51,093 bases of DNA from NCBI GenBank assembly GCA_001723765.1, contig MAYW01000012.1, forward strand, positions 1 through 51,093, read 5' to 3'. This DNA is from Candidatus Scalindua rubra (lineage in GTDB: Bacteria > Planctomycetota > Brocadiia > Brocadiales > Scalinduaceae). Below, one piece after another: positions 49,433 to 51,093 of the stretch; position 1 is the stretch's first letter; each line of letters begins with the position of its first letter. A program made the position numbers and the translations under genes. The notes below the pieces were generated by a model, which did not search any database, was not told the DNA's origin, and worked only from the letters and a program-made list of their open reading frames with translations.

Positions 49433-51092
49433 ATGAAAATAGAAACATTCATGATTCCAAAGAAGGACAAAGAAATATTTCTAAAGCCTGCTTATGAAGA
49501 CATTCCAGGATTGATCAGTTTAAACAAGGAAAGATTTCAATCATACGATTTTGAAATAAATGGCATCCCTTTTTCTAAATTCCGTGAACAAGTTCGATCT
49601 GAGGTGTTAAAAAAAGCCAGGGAGTATACTGAAAAGGTATGGTCTATTTGTTCACAATTGAATATGGCACGCCCAGAAGATTTGTCTTGTATTAATAATT
49701 CTTATACTCCGGAAAAGGAAATAGTACAAACCGGGCATCCTCCAATCCTTGCACATCCAGGTGTGTTGATAAAAAATTGTCTCGTAAATAGTATTTCAAA
49801 AAAAGTGAATGGTATCGGAATAAATATGGTCGTTGATAATGATATCTGCCATGACAATTGTTTGGATATCCCAAACATAAACGAAGAAAGCCCTTTTATG
49901 GAAAAAGTAGAATTTGTTTCCATGTTTCGCAATATTGCTTTTGAAGAAACTAGATATACTAATCCAACCCAATTGATAGCCTTAGAAAAAAATGTTCTTA
50001 GAATTTTGACTAATCCTGACATGAAAAAAACATTCAAAGATTTTACAGACATATTAATAAAGTTTTTTGACGAAACGCAACAATTAAGTGACTTGTTTAC
50101 CTATGCAAGGCATGCATATTTATTAAGATTTGGTATTAGTAATTTAGAGATCCCTGTATCTCTTATTTGTGAGACTGAGTCTTTTTTTAAATTTCTTTCT
50201 GCACATGACCGAGAATATTAGAAATTTTGTGGAAACTTATAATGAAAAGCTAAGAGAATACCGCAGATTAAAAAAGATTAGTTCAAAGGTAAATCCATTG
50301 CCGGACTTGATGGAAAAAGGGTATGTAATTGAATTACCATTCTGGATTTGGAAAGAGAATGAACCAAGGAAAAGACTCTTTGCATCCGTGGTAAGTGATA
50401 AATACGTAAGTTTAATTTGCGAGAATAGAATTGTCTCAAAACTTGATTTTGACAAAAAAGAGGATCCATCAGAAAATTTAAGAAAATTAAAAAATTTGAT
50501 GAGAACAGGGATAAAGATACGTCCAAAGGCCGTAATTAATACCATGTATTCAAGGATGTTTTTATCTGACCTGTTTATTCACGGAGTCGGTGGAGCAAAA
50601 TATGATTTGATTACTGATGAAATCGTAAGGGATTTTTTCGGTGTAGAACCTCCTGCGTATGCAGCAATTTCTGCAACCCTGTATCTGCCTTATAAACCAT
50701 ATGATGTCTCTAATAAAGATGTTATGGAATTGAAGCACGTCATCAAAGACATGGATTACAATCCGGATAGATATGCTTCAGGGAAAATCATGGAAGACGT
50801 CGGGATGAAGTCTATGGTAAGCGAAAAAAAAGAGCTGATAGCGAAAGAGGCACACGATAGTACAGAAAAGCATAGGGCCTTTGACAGATTAAGACAACTT
50901 AATGCCTTGATGAAGGAAAAGATCAGGCCCTCAATTAAAGAGAAGGAAAAGGAGATGGAGGATTTAGAGAAGAGGTTAAGGTATAATTCTATTGTGACCA
51001 ACAGGGAATATCCCTTTTGTATCTATCCAGAATCAATGCTGAAGGAGCTGTTTAAATTAAATTGCCGAGAAGAGATTTTTAATAAAATATAA
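49433..51092 (+). pseudogene. Planctomycete-type protein, possibly BshC-related, split by one frameshift
   Basis: Two frames form one gene of about 550 aa. The first (49433-50221, 262 aa) has TGHPPILAHPGVLIKNCLV and INMVVDND, matching a family seen mainly in planctomycetes whose TGHQ-type motif recalls bacillithiol enzyme BshC. The second frame carries FVETYNEKLREYRRLKK...NPLPDL, a coiled coil (about 225-275 of that frame) and the family-like C-terminus REYPFCIYP. Removing one T from the T7 run at 50182-50188 joins them smoothly (ESFLNFFLHM). The break may be an error or a mutation; both halves keep conserved residues. The gene ends one base before the window end. Confidence 0.65.
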
Positions 51093-51093
51093 A

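Overview
The window is about 51 kb of AT-rich (roughly 35-37% GC) bacterial DNA. Three things suggest a planctomycete, perhaps of the anammox-type Brocadiales/Scalindua group: a complete HdrABC-Flox electron-bifurcation operon, a split gene at the right end whose motifs match a protein family I know mainly from planctomycetes, and many dispersed palindromic relic repeats in a low-GC genome. That is inference; there is no rRNA or marker set to prove it. I found no tRNA, rRNA or CRISPR array.

Layout. (1) 1-8.3 kb, plus strand: hdrC-hdrB-hdrA, a small helical protein, then floxD/mvhD-floxC-floxB-floxA-like genes and a small coiled-coil protein. Together they look like a soluble NAD(P)H-linked, flavin-based electron-bifurcating heterodisulfide-reductase-like complex. 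(2) 8.3-17.2 kb, plus strand: an accessory region built from an IS110-type transposase relic, a 5'-truncated VapC, a duplicated gene pair, gene fragments, TA-like small genes, a YcgL/RlaP nucleotidyltransferase, a PD-(D/E)XK protein, an Mrr-type restriction nuclease and a HEPN protein. Several intergenic hairpins end in GTTAG and look like eroded integron attC sites, so part of the region may be an integrase-less cassette array. (3) 17.3-20.8 kb: pcrA/uvrD helicase and a NifS/IscS-like protein whose PLP-binding lysine is replaced by glutamine. (4) 20.8-40.6 kb, minus strand: a two-component pair, then a cell-surface glycan block of glycosyltransferases (GT2/GT81-like, GT4, GT9), WbqC, PHP, radical SAM/SPASM, NodU-type carbamoyltransferase, polysaccharide deacetylase, DegT aminotransferase and methyltransferase, closed by a PIN/HTH toxin-antitoxin pair. 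(5) 40.9-46.1 kb: a sirtuin fragment, a frameshifted REP-associated transposase (RAYT), pterin dehydratase, a DUF218 membrane protein, and a restriction-modification remnant (TdeIII/MjaII-like endonuclease with a truncated methyltransferase). (6) 46.5-51.1 kb, plus strand: mutS and the frameshifted planctomycete-type protein.

Two themes recur. Intergenic spaces are filled with families of palindromic repeats, some of which supply stop codons or C-terminal tails of neighbouring genes. Several genes (12.0 kb, 41.3-42.3 kb twice, 50.2 kb) are broken exactly at A or T homopolymers of 7-9 bases, which means sequencing error, recent decay or slippage-based expression.
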